64,000 bases of DNA from JANXVR01 sp034667405. GTDB lineage: Bacteria; Actinomycetota; UBA4738; HRBIN12. Below the pieces are notes generated by a model. That model searched no databases. It worked only from the letters and a program-made list of their open reading frames with translations, and had not been told where the DNA came from. Both the position numbers and the translations under genes were made by a program. The DNA lies in NCBI GenBank assembly GCA_034667405.1, contig JAXDJX010000026.1, forward strand, positions 1 to 64,000, read 5' to 3'. Positions 31,655 through 41,118 of this stretch are shown in pieces (the stretch's first letter is position 1; each line of letters begins with the position of its first letter).

Positions 31655-32563
31655 GTGACGAACCCGCTGATCCTGATCGTCCTGCTCATCGCTGTGGTCC
31701 TGGCGGCCGCCTACTTCTTCGTGAACGCCCGCGAACGCAAGCCCGAGCAAAAGACGGGACGCCGGTTCCGGGCGACCTACCGTTCCCAGCGCCGCCCGTT
31801 CCTAGAGCGGGCAGCTCCGGTGGTACTGCTCGTCGCTTCCGTGGCGTTCCTCGCCATCGCGTTCACGCAGTTCCGATTGAGTCGTAACACCACTACGGGA
31901 ACCGTGATCCTGGTCATGGACACATCGGAGTCCATGGACCAGACCGATGTCGCTCCCACCCGGTTGGATGCGGCGAAGGCCGCAGCAGATGCATTCCTGC
32001 AAGCCCTTCCCGCCGACTTCCGCGTGGGACTCGTGACCTTCGCCGGTAGTCCGGATCTGGCGGTCGCGCCGACCCTGGAGCGGGACCGGGTCACCTCCGC
32101 GCTCGCCGGGCTCACGACCGATCAGGGAACGGTGATCGGCGACGGACTTACGTCGGCGCTGGACGCCATGGAAACCACCTGGCGAACCAGCGACAAGGGT
32201 CCCGCTGCGATCCTCCTCCTTTCCGACGGTCTGGACACCGGCAGCACGGTCAGTCCCGCGACCGCCTCATCCCGGGCACGAGCGTTAGGGGTGCCGGTGT
32301 TCACGGTTGCGCTCGGTGTGGAGACGGCCAGTGGAGGTGCCGATACCAGCCTCTTGCGGCAGATGGCGACCGATACCGGAGGACAGACCTTCACCGCGCA
32401 GACGGCGAGTCAGCTCACCAGTGTGTATTCCTCGCTCGGTTCCACGCTGTCCGTCGATCTCGCGATCGGACATTCCGCGGGGTTGTTCGTCGGCCTGGCG
32501 GCGCTCTTCGGCCTGGCGGCGGGCGCGGTGTTGCTGGTGTCCACGCGCCGGCAGAAGTTCTGA
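31655..32563 (+). CDS. Membrane-anchored VWA-domain protein
   Basis: The 302-residue protein has two N-terminal membrane helices (about 3-23 and 53-73), a von Willebrand A domain (about 83-255) and a C-terminal membrane helix (about 273-293). The metal-ion site is intact: VMDTSESMD gives D-x-S-x-S, with LLSDGLDTGS later. This is the layout of BatA-type proteins, though the accompanying MoxR ATPase and DUF58 genes are absent here. GTG start. Confidence 0.8.
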   Translation: MTNPLILIVLLIAVVLAAAYFFVNARERKPEQKTGRRFRATYRSQRRPFLERAAPVVLLVASVAFLAIAFTQFRLSRNTTTGTVILVMDTSESMDQTDVAPTRLDAAKAAADAFLQALPADFRVGLVTFAGSPDLAVAPTLERDRVTSALAGLTTDQGTVIGDGLTSALDAMETTWRTSDKGPAAILLLSDGLDTGSTVSPATASSRARALGVPVFTVALGVETASGGADTSLLRQMATDTGGQTFTAQTASQLTSVYSSLGSTLSVDLAIGHSAGLFVGLAALFGLAAGAVLLVSTRRQKF

Positions 32564-32569
32564 GGTCGC

Positions 32570-33067
32570 GTGGAAGCCGACGGTCCGGTGGACACGGCCG
32601 CCACGCGGGCGCTCGCGGCCTCCGGGGTCGCGTTCACGCCCGTGCGGACCGCCCGCCCTCGCACGGCGGAGGAGAGCGCCGACCTTCAAGGGATCCGGCT
32701 CGACCACCTGCTCCGCACCATCGTCGTGCGCCGCGGGGCCGACGGCTATGTCTTCGTGTTGGTGCCTGGGGGCCGCCAGATCGACTGGCCGAAGCTCCGG
32801 GCCCACCTGGGCGTGAAGCGCCTTTCGTTACCCGACGCGGACGAGGCGCGCACCGCCACAGGATACGAACGCGGCGCGATCACGCCGTTTGGCGCCAGTT
32901 CGCCCTGGCCGGTTATCGCCGATGCCTCCATCGCGGACGGGGAGACCGTCGCGATCGGAGGCGGCGCGCACGGCGTGAACGTTCACATCGCCTCGGGCGA
33001 CCTGCTGCACGTGACCGGCGCCGAGGTGGCCGACGTCACCCGGCCGGTGGAGCAGGATCAGGGTTGA
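32570..33067 (+). CDS. YbaK/EbsC-family aminoacyl-tRNA deacylase
   Basis: The 165-residue protein matches the YbaK/ProX editing fold: TRALAASGVAFTPV, DHLLRTIVVRRGADGYVFVLVPGGRQIDWPKL, and later ITPFGASSP and GGGAHGVNVHIASGDLL. Such proteins hydrolyse mischarged tRNAs in trans (for example Ala- or Cys-tRNAPro). The GTG start is six bases after the VWA stop. Its end overlaps the convergent MFS gene by 10 bp. Confidence 0.88.
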   Translation: MEADGPVDTAATRALAASGVAFTPVRTARPRTAEESADLQGIRLDHLLRTIVVRRGADGYVFVLVPGGRQIDWPKLRAHLGVKRLSLPDADEARTATGYERGAITPFGASSPWPVIADASIADGETVAIGGGAHGVNVHIASGDLLHVTGAEVADVTRPVEQDQG

Positions 33068-34455
33068 GCCGTGGCCGGTTGGGTTCCCGGGGCCACGAGT
33101 CGCGTCGCGATGACCAGTAGGAGAGCCAGCGCCACCAACCCCATGGTGTAGGAGGCACCGATCCCCCAGGAGATGGAGGCGCGCCTCGCCTTGGCGATCG
33201 CGATCGCACCACCACCGAACCCGGCGCCGCTCGCCACCCCCAACATGTCCATGAGGAGGACCGAGGACAACTGCCGTCCCTCCTTCCCCTGCTGGGACTG
33301 CTGCATCGTCGCGAGCGGGGGCGTGGGGAACGCGATGCCCATCCCGAGCCCAACGCCTGCCCAGCCGACGAAGCCGACGGCGAACGGGACGGACGTCCAC
33401 AGCGTCGCGAACACCGCGACCTCGCCCAGCATGATGAGACCGGTGCCGAGCTGCATGAGCCGCGAGAGCGACAAGCGGTCCGTCCGCCCCGATTGCCACG
33501 CGCTCCCGACCGACCACGTCACCGCCGCGGTGGTGAGGGCGATGCTCGCCGCTTGCAGGGAGAGTCCCCGCACTCGCGTGAGCATCAGGGTCAGGAACGA
33601 GTCCGACGCGATGAAGCCGAACGACAGAAGGAAGGCAGAGGCGCCCGCGGCGGGGATGCCCGCCTCCGCCCGGAACGTTCCCGGGACGACGATCTGACGC
33701 AGGGCGGGCCACGCGATGACGGCCCCGGCGATGATGAAGATGGGGGCCCACCACCGCACGACCGTCAGCGCACTGAACACCAGCCCCGCGCCGAGCATCA
33801 GCTGGATGGGCCAGCGGGGCGCCAAGGATGTCCGACCGTCCTCGGGAGGCGGCACCAGGTTCACCGTCGGCGCCGTCAAGACCCACCCAAGGATCAAGAA
33901 CGGGAGCAACGCAACGAACGCCCAGCGCCATCCGAACCTGTTCGCGACGAACGCGCCCAGCGGGGGCCCGATCAAGCCGGGGAGGATCCACATCGTCGCG
34001 AAGAGGGCGAGGACACGCGGGCGGAGGCGATCGGGGTACGTCTTCGCGACGGTTCCGATCGAGAACGCGTAGAGCCCACCACCGCCGGCACCAAGGACGA
34101 ACTGTCCGGCCAGGAGCATCGGCATCGCCACCGCAGTTGCGGAGATGACGAGGCCCAAGCCCATGAGGGCGAGCGCCAGAAGGAGAACCCGTCGGGGGCC
34201 GAACCGATCGACGGCCTTTCCACCGATCGGGATGGAACCGAGCATCGCAAGGCTCGAGACGGTGAAGGCCAACCCGTACAGCTGCACCATCCCGAGATCG
34301 CGACGGATGTCGGGCATGACCGTGGCGATGACGAGGTATTGGATGGCAGCGATGGCCTCCAACAGCAGGAGTCCGGCGGTCATGCGCCCCAAACGGCCGT
34401 GGAAGACCTCGCGCCACGCGGCCGGCGGGACCGAGTTCGCCGGTTCGCTGTCCAT
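33058..34455 (-). CDS. MFS transporter (DHA2-like)
   Basis: The 465-residue protein has about 12-14 membrane segments. The conserved loop is GGKAVDRFGPRRVLL, and a motif C-like GPPLGAFVANRFGWRWAF occurs in segment 5, which is characteristic of drug/proton antiporters. The cargo is unknown. No regulator gene is adjacent, and the ATG at 34455 is 67 bases from the divergent hydrolase gene. Confidence 0.85.
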   Translation of the reverse strand: MDSEPANSVPPAAWREVFHGRLGRMTAGLLLLEAIAAIQYLVIATVMPDIRRDLGMVQLYGLAFTVSSLAMLGSIPIGGKAVDRFGPRRVLLLALALMGLGLVISATAVAMPMLLAGQFVLGAGGGGLYAFSIGTVAKTYPDRLRPRVLALFATMWILPGLIGPPLGAFVANRFGWRWAFVALLPFLILGWVLTAPTVNLVPPPEDGRTSLAPRWPIQLMLGAGLVFSALTVVRWWAPIFIIAGAVIAWPALRQIVVPGTFRAEAGIPAAGASAFLLSFGFIASDSFLTLMLTRVRGLSLQAASIALTTAAVTWSVGSAWQSGRTDRLSLSRLMQLGTGLIMLGEVAVFATLWTSVPFAVGFVGWAGVGLGMGIAFPTPPLATMQQSQQGKEGRQLSSVLLMDMLGVASGAGFGGGAIAIAKARRASISWGIGASYTMGLVALALLLVIATRLVAPGTQPATAQP

Positions 34456-34522
34456 CGTTCGAGTCTAGTCGTGGGTCGTAGTTCATTTGCTGTTGGCTGT
34501 TGACCCGCGGTAGGTTCCCGCG

Positions 34523-35737
34523 ATGCCACGCTATCGAACCGCCGCCGAGCTCCACCTCATGGAAGGCACCCCTCCAGCTCAGGAACGGCTCGTCACCCTG
34601 GCCAACTGGCAAGATCCTCCGTTCAACCGCTGGGGATTCCAGCACGTTCGCGATCTCATCCCGACGGCTCGGATCCGACGCGGTGACGGACCGGTGTGGA
34701 AGCTGCCACATGCCGAACGCGACCTGAACGACCTCCCGTTCACGTCGGGGCGCAAGTCCATGACCGTCGGCCGGATGCTCGAGGAGACCGCGACCGACGG
34801 GTTCATGGTGCTCCACCACGGCAAGATCGTGACGGAGCAGTACTTCAACGGGATGACGCCGGACACCACGCATCTCCTCATGAGCGTGTCGAAGTCCGTC
34901 ACCTCGACGATCGCCGGCATCTTGATCGACCGTGGTCAGCTGTCCGCCGATTCGTTCGTCACGGACGTCCTGCCCGAACTTCGCGGCACCAGTTTCGAAG
35001 GCGCGAAGGTGCAGCATCTTCTTGACATGCGCACCGGCACGCGGTTCAGCGAGGATTACGTGGACCTCAGCGCCGAGGTTCGCGTGTACGAGGAGATCTA
35101 CCTCTGGCGGCCGAAGAGCGGACGCCGTCTCACCGACGATGCCACCGTCTACTTCGCCGGCTTGAAGAACGACGGCGAACACGGGGGTCCCTTCCGATAC
35201 CGCTCCGTCCTCACCGACGTCTTGGCGTGGGTCATCGAACGCGCCGGCGGGGACCGCCTGCCCCAGCTCATCTCACGCGAGCTCTGGCAGCCGCTCGGCG
35301 CCGAGTTCGACGCGGACATCACGGTGGATGGGCACGGCAACGGCATGGCCGACGGCGGGGTATGCACGACCCTCCGGGACCTGGCCCGGTTCGGTCTGCT
35401 GTTCGCCAGCGACGGTGTTCGGAGGGGACAGAGGATCGTCCCGGCAGCGTGGATGAAGGACATCGTCGCCGGGGCCCCCGACGGCGTGGAGGCGTTCGCG
35501 GAGGGGGCCGACCCCGCCGACCGCCGGCCGGGGGCGCACTACCGGAACAAGTGGTGGGTGGTTGCGCCGCACCTCCCCGCCTTCGCGGGCCTCGGGATCA
35601 ACGGGCAGATGGTGTTCGTTCACGTACCCACGAAGACCGTGGTCGTGAAATTCTCCACATGGAGGACCGCGTTGGATCCCATCGCGGACCGGTGGACGTT
35701 CGATGCGTCCTTCGCCATCGCGGAGGCGCTGGGATAG
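34523..35737 (+). CDS. Beta-lactamase-family serine hydrolase (NylB-like)
   Basis: The 404-residue protein has the S-x-x-K motif S121-V-S-K124 within LLMSVSKSVTST, a Tyr motif in FRYRSVLTDVL, and GLGINGQM near the C terminus in place of the KTG box. The MSVSKS context is that of 6-aminohexanoate-dimer hydrolase and related esterases. It probably hydrolyses an ester or amide rather than a beta-lactam. No signal peptide is visible, so it should be cytoplasmic. Confidence 0.83.
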   Translation: MPRYRTAAELHLMEGTPPAQERLVTLANWQDPPFNRWGFQHVRDLIPTARIRRGDGPVWKLPHAERDLNDLPFTSGRKSMTVGRMLEETATDGFMVLHHGKIVTEQYFNGMTPDTTHLLMSVSKSVTSTIAGILIDRGQLSADSFVTDVLPELRGTSFEGAKVQHLLDMRTGTRFSEDYVDLSAEVRVYEEIYLWRPKSGRRLTDDATVYFAGLKNDGEHGGPFRYRSVLTDVLAWVIERAGGDRLPQLISRELWQPLGAEFDADITVDGHGNGMADGGVCTTLRDLARFGLLFASDGVRRGQRIVPAAWMKDIVAGAPDGVEAFAEGADPADRRPGAHYRNKWWVVAPHLPAFAGLGINGQMVFVHVPTKTVVVKFSTWRTALDPIADRWTFDASFAIAEALG

Positions 35738-35800
35738 CCTTCACACCATCGCTACACGCGTATCCGTCGCAGGCCTTGTCGTTTCACGTACGCTAGGTGC

Positions 35801-36001
35801 GTGCCGGATAGTATGGGAAAGCGACAGCGTCGCGAGGTGAAGGCCAACAAAGCCGCCGCCCGTGAAGAGCTTCGGCTGGCCCGGAACCAACGGCGCGACG
35901 ACCGTGCCAACGGCATCCTCCCTGAGCAGACGGACGACGAACTCGCTCAGACCGCGGTCGAAGAGGACATCGTCGTCGACGCACCGGCAGACGGCTCCTA
36001 G
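35801..36001 (+). CDS. Small charged protein, 66 residues
   Basis: The frame begins with GTG at 35801 or ATG at 35813. The N-terminal half is basic and helical (GKRQRREVKANKAAAREELRLARNQRR), the C-terminal half acidic (EQTDDELAQTAVEEDIVVDAPADGS). It could bind nucleic acid through the basic half. It precedes the DEAD-box helicase gene by 74 bases. No family is recognised. Confidence 0.5.
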   Translation: MPDSMGKRQRREVKANKAAAREELRLARNQRRDDRANGILPEQTDDELAQTAVEEDIVVDAPADGS

Positions 36002-36075
36002 CCCAGCCAGCGTCGTTCACGACTGCGCGTACCGCGCGTGAGTCCCATCGCACCGTGATCCTTAGGAGAGTCCGC

Positions 36076-37353
36076 ATGACCGGTTCCAACGCTGCAGCGA
36101 TCGACGCTGCCCCGACCACCCACACGACCCCCGGACGGCCCTTCGCCGACTTCGGCGTCTCTACCTCCGTCGTGGAAGCCCTGAAGATGCGGGGGATCAA
36201 CGAAACCTTCGCCATCCAATCGCTCGTGCTCGAAGACGCCATCGCCGGCCGAGATGTGCTCGCGAAATCGCGGACCGGCTCGGGGAAGACCTTGGCATTC
36301 GCCGTACCGGTGGTCGAGCAGCTCATGCACGACACCCGTTCGCCGACGGGGCTCATCCTCACGCCGACGCGTGAGCTGGCGAGCCAGGTCACCGAGGAGT
36401 TCCGGGCCATCGCCGACGTGAAGCATCTCCAGATCGCGTCCGTCTACGGCGGCGTGGGGATCCAGGCACAGGCCAAGCGCGCCCGCCACGCCGACATCCT
36501 CATCGCCACGCCCGGCCGGCTACTGGACCTGGTGAGCCGCAGGTTGCTCCGTCTGGATCGCGTTCGCATCTGCGTCCTGGATGAGGCCGACCGCATGCTG
36601 GACATGGGCTTCCTGCCCGACGTCACGAGGATCCTGGAGCAACTCCGCGACGAACGCCAGACCATGTTGTTCAGCGCCACGCTGGACGGTGAGGTCGGGC
36701 GGCTCGCGAAGCGCTTCACCTATCAACCCGCGATGCACGAGGTGATCGACGACACGCCGACCATCTCCACCGCAGCCCATCGGTTCATCGGTGTGGAGCA
36801 TCCGAAGAAGACGGCCGCGCTGGTCCGCGAACTCGCGGGAGACCGGGGCCTCACGCTCATCTTCGTTCGCACGCAGCGCGGTGCCGACAGGCTGGCCAAG
36901 AATCTCAAGACCCAGGGGTTCCGCGCCGGCTCGTTGCACGGCGGGATGAGTCAGCCCCAACGCGAACGCGCCCTAGGGCACTTCGCCTCAGGAGCCAACG
37001 ACGTGCTTGTCGCGACGGATGTTGCTGCTCGAGGCCTGGACCTCGAGGCCATCACGCACGTCATCAACTTCGATCCGCCAGAAGACGACAAGGCCTACGT
37101 CCACCGGGTGGGACGAACGGCTCGCGCCGGTCGCTCCGGGACGGGCATCACCTTCGTGACGCCCGAACAGCACGGCGAGGTTAGGGCGATGGCCCGGGTG
37201 CTCGAACTGCATACCCAGTTCGAGGATGCGGGGATGCGTTCGCAAGGCTCGCACGGCTCACACGGCGCGCGCCAAGGCAGGCCCTCGGATGTTCGCAACG
37301 ATGGGCGTCCGAAGCCGTCGGGACGTCAGGGACAGCGCGGCCGCCGGCGGTAG
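36076..37353 (+). CDS. DEAD-box RNA helicase
   Basis: The ATG at 36076 follows TTAGGAGA; a GTG seven codons earlier is less likely. The 425-residue protein has the Q motif (FADFGVS...FAIQSL), Walker A SRTGSGKT at about 65-72, PTRELAS, LDEADRML, FSATL, and the C-terminal helicase motifs VATDVAARGLDLEAI and HRVGRTARAGR. The tail is Arg/Gly/His-rich, as in RhlE-type helicases, and likely binds RNA. Expected roles are ribosome assembly or RNA turnover. Confidence 0.93.
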   Translation: MTGSNAAAIDAAPTTHTTPGRPFADFGVSTSVVEALKMRGINETFAIQSLVLEDAIAGRDVLAKSRTGSGKTLAFAVPVVEQLMHDTRSPTGLILTPTRELASQVTEEFRAIADVKHLQIASVYGGVGIQAQAKRARHADILIATPGRLLDLVSRRLLRLDRVRICVLDEADRMLDMGFLPDVTRILEQLRDERQTMLFSATLDGEVGRLAKRFTYQPAMHEVIDDTPTISTAAHRFIGVEHPKKTAALVRELAGDRGLTLIFVRTQRGADRLAKNLKTQGFRAGSLHGGMSQPQRERALGHFASGANDVLVATDVAARGLDLEAITHVINFDPPEDDKAYVHRVGRTARAGRSGTGITFVTPEQHGEVRAMARVLELHTQFEDAGMRSQGSHGSHGARQGRPSDVRNDGRPKPSGRQGQRGRRR

Positions 37354-37362
37354 CATCGCCGG

Positions 37363-38271
37363 GTGAATGAGGAAGAGACCGCAGCACGCCGGCCCGGGCG
37401 CGGGCTCATCGCACTCGTACTTGCTGTTGTCCTCGTCGCTTCGGTGACCGCGTTCTTCCTGCTGAAGAAGCCGGCTCAGGTGAACCTCAGCCTGCCGTTC
37501 GCGCCGGGTGAGGCGCTGCGATACCACATGACCATGAACGTGAGCGGCATCACGCTCTCGGGGACGTCCCCCATCCCGGCCGAGGACGAGATCCAAGCCG
37601 ACATCACGTGGCGCGTGATCAGCGTCGACGGAACCGGCACGGCCACCATCGTTCAGCTGGTCGGCAACCCCACCATGCGTTCCAACGGCCAGCCCGTGAC
37701 GCTCGCCAAACTTCCCCCTACCAAGGTCACGGTTGGTGCCGACGGTCAGGTGCGGTCCGTGAACGGCGTGAACCTATTCTCCGGCGGTGCCCCCGGGCCG
37801 GCGCAGGCGGGGATCGCCCGGCCGCTCGCGTTCCTTCCCGACCATGCGGTGAGACCCGGAGACACGTGGTCGACCCAGGTCTCACAGGCATTCTGGGGAT
37901 CGACGCTTTCCTACCGCGCCACGACCACGTTCCTGCGACTCGAACAGATGGGATCGGTTCAGGCTGCCGTCGTCGAGACCGACGCCACCGTGCCGGTCGA
38001 TCTCACCGTCAAGGTCGCGGAGTTCGCCGGGGTCCTCGCCTTGCCCGCGACGCTCATCCCGAAGGACGCGACGGCCTCCTACGTCGGGTCATTGACGCAC
38101 ACCAGCACCACGTCGTGGATCGATCCCTCGACTGGTTCGCTGCTCAAGACGCTGTCCCGGGGCACCTTCTCGATGGAGCTCGCACTCAAGGGATTCTCGC
38201 AGTCGGTGCTGAACGGCGACGGGACCGCAACCCTTTCGGGGGAACTCTCGATGGAACTGACCCGGCTCTAG
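37363..38271 (+). CDS. Membrane-anchored extracytoplasmic protein of unknown function
   Basis: The 302-residue protein has one N-terminal membrane helix (about 14-35) without a lipobox, and an all-beta exported domain. Segments such as PPTKVTVGADGQVRSVNG, RPGDTWSTQV and SWIDPSTGSLLKT recur in DUF6263-like proteins of actinobacteria, a group of unknown function. Its stop interlocks with that of the LLM enzyme on CTAG at 38268-38271. Confidence 0.65.
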   Translation: MNEEETAARRPGRGLIALVLAVVLVASVTAFFLLKKPAQVNLSLPFAPGEALRYHMTMNVSGITLSGTSPIPAEDEIQADITWRVISVDGTGTATIVQLVGNPTMRSNGQPVTLAKLPPTKVTVGADGQVRSVNGVNLFSGGAPGPAQAGIARPLAFLPDHAVRPGDTWSTQVSQAFWGSTLSYRATTTFLRLEQMGSVQAAVVETDATVPVDLTVKVAEFAGVLALPATLIPKDATASYVGSLTHTSTTSWIDPSTGSLLKTLSRGTFSMELALKGFSQSVLNGDGTATLSGELSMELTRL

Positions 38272-39179
38272 GGCCGGTCCAAGGAGGTAAGCATCGCGCT
38301 GAGCCCCCGGATCGAGGCCTCGGTGATCGGATTCAGGGTCAGGATGACCTCGTCGGCCCCGGCAGCGGCGAAGTCCCGCATGGTCGCCGCGATCTCGTCG
38401 GCCGATCCCTCGACGGCCGGGATGTCGTTCGGTCGCTCGGTGGAGGTCGGGTCCAGTCGTACCAGGACGCACGCGCTGCGGTCCACCTCGGCGGGATCGC
38501 GCCCGGCGCGCTCGCACGCTTCCGAGATCCTCCGATTCAGGGTTCCGAACCCCTCCGGTGTGTTCCCGTACCCGTCGAACCACGTGTTCCATGCCTCCAC
38601 GTACGGGAGCGTGATGGCGAGCATGCGATCACTGTTGCTGCCGATCATCATGGGGACACGGTGGGTGGGGGTGGGCAGCAGCACCGAGTCGCTCACCTGC
38701 ACATAGTCGCCCGTTGCCGTCACGTGTTCGCCGGCGAGGAGCCGCCTGATCACATCGAAGGCCTCTTCGAACCGCGACACGCGATGGTCGAACGGGACCC
38801 CGAACCCGTCGAACTCCGTCTGGTTCCACCCCGCGCCGATCCCGAGGCGCAAGCGGCCTCCGCTGATCTCATCGACGGAGGCCGCGAGCTTGGCCAAGAT
38901 CGCCGGGCGATGGAAGCCCGCGCACGCGACCAGTGGCGAAAGCTCCACGCGTTCGGTCGCCTGTGCGACCGCGGCGAGCGTCGTCCACGCCTCCCACGGT
39001 CCGCGCTCGTTCCCTGCGTCGTCACGGTAGAGGTAGTGGTCGCCCACCCACACCGAGTCGAACCCGACCTCTTCGGCCGCCCGCGCCATCGCGATGTACT
39101 CCGGCCAGCGAACGACGCGCTCCACCTCTGGAAGTTGCACTCCGACACGAAGCGGACGCGTGGAAAGGGTGGCAGACAT
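38268..39179 (-). CDS. LLM-class F420-dependent oxidoreductase
   Basis: The 303-residue protein shows the luciferase-like barrel: RVGVQLPEVERVVRWPEYIAMARAAEEVGFDSVWVGDHYLY, LSPLVACAGFHRPAILAKLAASVDEISGGRLRLGIGAGWN, and PMMIGSNSDRMLAI. These match F420-dependent enzymes of the TIGR03619/03560 kinds. Substrate unknown. The gene stands alone, convergent with the exported protein and ten bases before the next minus-strand gene. Confidence 0.9.
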   Translation of the reverse strand: MSATLSTRPLRVGVQLPEVERVVRWPEYIAMARAAEEVGFDSVWVGDHYLYRDDAGNERGPWEAWTTLAAVAQATERVELSPLVACAGFHRPAILAKLAASVDEISGGRLRLGIGAGWNQTEFDGFGVPFDHRVSRFEEAFDVIRRLLAGEHVTATGDYVQVSDSVLLPTPTHRVPMMIGSNSDRMLAITLPYVEAWNTWFDGYGNTPEGFGTLNRRISEACERAGRDPAEVDRSACVLVRLDPTSTERPNDIPAVEGSADEIAATMRDFAAAGADEVILTLNPITEASIRGLSAMLTSLDRP

Positions 39180-39188
39180 CGCGACAGG

Positions 39189-39800
39189 CTAGCCGATGCG
39201 ACTCGCGCCGTCCTCGGCAACCAGCCGTGCCAGGAGCGGGATGGGCAGCGTGATGGCGAGCACGAAGAACACCTTCGCCCATCCGCTATGGAATCCGGCG
39301 ATGGCGCCGACCACGACGCCGATCGCAACGCTCGGAGCCCCCACGCACCGCCAAGGACGCCACGCCGCGCGTTGAAAGGTAGCCATCGTGATGCGGGCGG
39401 CGGCGACCGCCGTGGCGACAGTGACGATCAACACGCCGATCAGGTGCATCACGCCATGCCAGCTCACCGCCTGACCGCGAGCATCCGTCGGGAATGCAAG
39501 GAACAGCTCACCCAGCGCGATAGTCGTGAACGCCACGGCCGCCCCCTGTCCGACGGTCGGACGAAGTGCCCACCACGCGAACACGGGATAGCAGCAAGCC
39601 AGGATGAGGAACGCGAGGATCTGCGGCGTCCCGGGCCACCCGCCGATAGCCATGCTGCTGGGCCAGCTCGCCCACCCTGCCGACTGGATCACGTCGCGCC
39701 GCAGGAACGCCATCGTGAAGGCGATGAGCAGGAAGATGCAGGGACCGGCCGTGCCCAGGCCGACGCCGACCCTAAATCGGCCGGTGGCCGTTCGGTTCAC
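39189..39800 (-). CDS. DUF998-like integral membrane protein
   Basis: The 203-residue protein has about six membrane segments. It resembles DUF998 proteins in the pattern of the third and fourth helices (LGELFLAFPTDARG, WHGVMHLIGVLIVTV). The GTG at 39800 overlaps the TGA of the upstream gene (GTGA), which fixes the start; the longer frame runs into that gene. Function unknown. Confidence 0.7.
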   Translation of the reverse strand: MNRTATGRFRVGVGLGTAGPCIFLLIAFTMAFLRRDVIQSAGWASWPSSMAIGGWPGTPQILAFLILACCYPVFAWWALRPTVGQGAAVAFTTIALGELFLAFPTDARGQAVSWHGVMHLIGVLIVTVATAVAAARITMATFQRAAWRPWRCVGAPSVAIGVVVGAIAGFHSGWAKVFFVLAITLPIPLLARLVAEDGASRIG

Positions 39801-40195
39801 GCGTGGCGTTCTTTGAAGAGCTGCCCGCATGCCGTGCACTTCATGTTCGCGCGCCCGCCCGACCCGCTGAACGTGAAGGGCTGCGTCTTCGTGGACCCAC
39901 AGTTGGGACACGCCGGTCGGGGACGCGTGTCCGGCACGACTTCTCGCGTGACCCACACTTCTTCTCGCTCCACGGCCGCGCCCGCCGCTTCCAGGAGCGC
40001 GGCTGCCTCCTCCGCCTTCTCCGTGGACGTCTTCGCGAGCACCAAGAAGGGGAGGTCGCCGGGTTCCAGCCGGCTGGGCGCGCCGGGCAGGCCGGCCATC
40101 GCCTCAGCGACATCGTGCTCGCGCCCCGGAGCCACCGCCACGATCGTTACCGAACCGCCCAGGACCTCGTTGTGGCGGCGTTCCTGTTCGGGCAC
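39797..40195 (-). CDS. Protein with C-terminal zinc ribbon, 132 residues
   Basis: The N-terminal 85 residues form a mixed alpha/beta domain (VTIVAVAPGREHDVAEAMAGL and FLVLAKTSTEKAEEAAALLEAAG), perhaps of the ACT- or DUF2007-like ferredoxin fold. The C terminus is a zinc ribbon: CPNCGS then KCTACGQLF. It is translated with the membrane protein downstream (4-bp overlap). No function can be assigned. Confidence 0.65.
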   Translation of the reverse strand: MPEQERRHNEVLGGSVTIVAVAPGREHDVAEAMAGLPGAPSRLEPGDLPFLVLAKTSTEKAEEAAALLEAAGAAVEREEVWVTREVVPDTRPRPACPNCGSTKTQPFTFSGSGGRANMKCTACGQLFKERHA

Positions 40196-40227
40196 GGGCG
40201 GTCCTCTCTGCGACGTCGGCTTCCAGC

Positions 40228-41118
40228 CTACGACTGGGCGCTATCCAAGGCCGCGAGCAGACGCTGAACCGGACCACGGAGGCCGAGTTCGTCCGCGATC
40301 GTTCTCAGGACGGCGTCGTCGCGCCCGCCGCCCCAGAGATCCAGTGGAGCGTCGATATTGACCGGGACCAGCCGTTCCATGTCGTGGAGGTAGGGCGCGG
40401 CTTCGAGGAGCTTGGTGCGGAGCGCGGGCTTGACCAGCGGGCCGGTATCCGGTGTGCCCGCCGCTGCTTCCAGCATCTGGTCGATGGAGTCATAAGCCTG
40501 CACCAACGCCTTCGCGGTCTTCTCACCGACGCCGCTCACACCCGGAAGCTCGTCGCTGGGATCACCCCGCAGGATCGCGAACTCCGAGTATCGCGACGCG
40601 GGGACGCCGTATTTCGCGAGCACGCCCGCCTCGTCGAACTCGTAGAGATCGGACACGCCGCGCACGGTGAAGAGGAGTTTCACCTCCGGGTCGTGCACCA
40701 GCTGGATGAGATCGCGGTCACCGCTGACGATCTCGAAACGATCGTCCGGGCGGGCATCAGTGCAGAACGCTCCGATCGCGTCCTCGGCTTCCCAGCCACG
40801 GGTCTGGACCTGCGTCATGCCGGTGAGGTCGAGCACCCGGCGAAGCACTTCGAACTGACCGGGGAGCCCTTCGGGGTCGACGACGCGCTTCGCCTTGTAA
40901 CCCGGGTAGATATCTGTCCGCGCCACTGGTCGCCAATCATGGTCGTAGGCGTGCACCACTTCGGCGGGCTTCCGTTGTTTGACCAGTCGCGCCACCATGT
41001 CCAGGTAACCGTGTACCGCCCCTATCGGCTCTCCCTTGGGAGTGGCGATGGTGTCGCCGAGCGCGAAGAACGCCCGGTACATGAGGCTCGATACGTCGAG
41101 AAGCAAGCGCGCTGTCAT
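40228..41118 (-). CDS. 5'-3' exonuclease/flap endonuclease
   Basis: The 296-residue protein is a stand-alone version of the PolA 5' nuclease domain. Metal-binding acidic residues lie in LLDVSSLMYRAFFAL, HAYDHDW, TRGWEAEDAIGAF and IVSGDRDLIQLV, and a helix-hairpin-helix follows (LPGVSGVGEKTAKALVQ). It would remove RNA primers or flaps during replication and repair. It overlaps a small membrane-protein gene upstream by 4 bp. Confidence 0.9.
   Translation of the reverse strand: MTARLLLDVSSLMYRAFFALGDTIATPKGEPIGAVHGYLDMVARLVKQRKPAEVVHAYDHDWRPVARTDIYPGYKAKRVVDPEGLPGQFEVLRRVLDLTGMTQVQTRGWEAEDAIGAFCTDARPDDRFEIVSGDRDLIQLVHDPEVKLLFTVRGVSDLYEFDEAGVLAKYGVPASRYSEFAILRGDPSDELPGVSGVGEKTAKALVQAYDSIDQMLEAAAGTPDTGPLVKPALRTKLLEAAPYLHDMERLVPVNIDAPLDLWGGGRDDAVLRTIADELGLRGPVQRLLAALDSAQS

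Noticed and set aside
32828..35182. 784-codon open frame on the minus strand
   Set aside because: It lies antisense or out of frame to the MFS gene (33058-34455) and the NylB-like gene (34523-35737). Its product is Arg/His/Gly-rich with no domain, as expected for a shadow frame in GC-rich DNA.
37608..40361. 917-codon open frame on the plus strand
   Set aside because: It crosses the exported protein, the LLM enzyme and two further genes in other frames. The composition is that of a shadow and no start signal is present.
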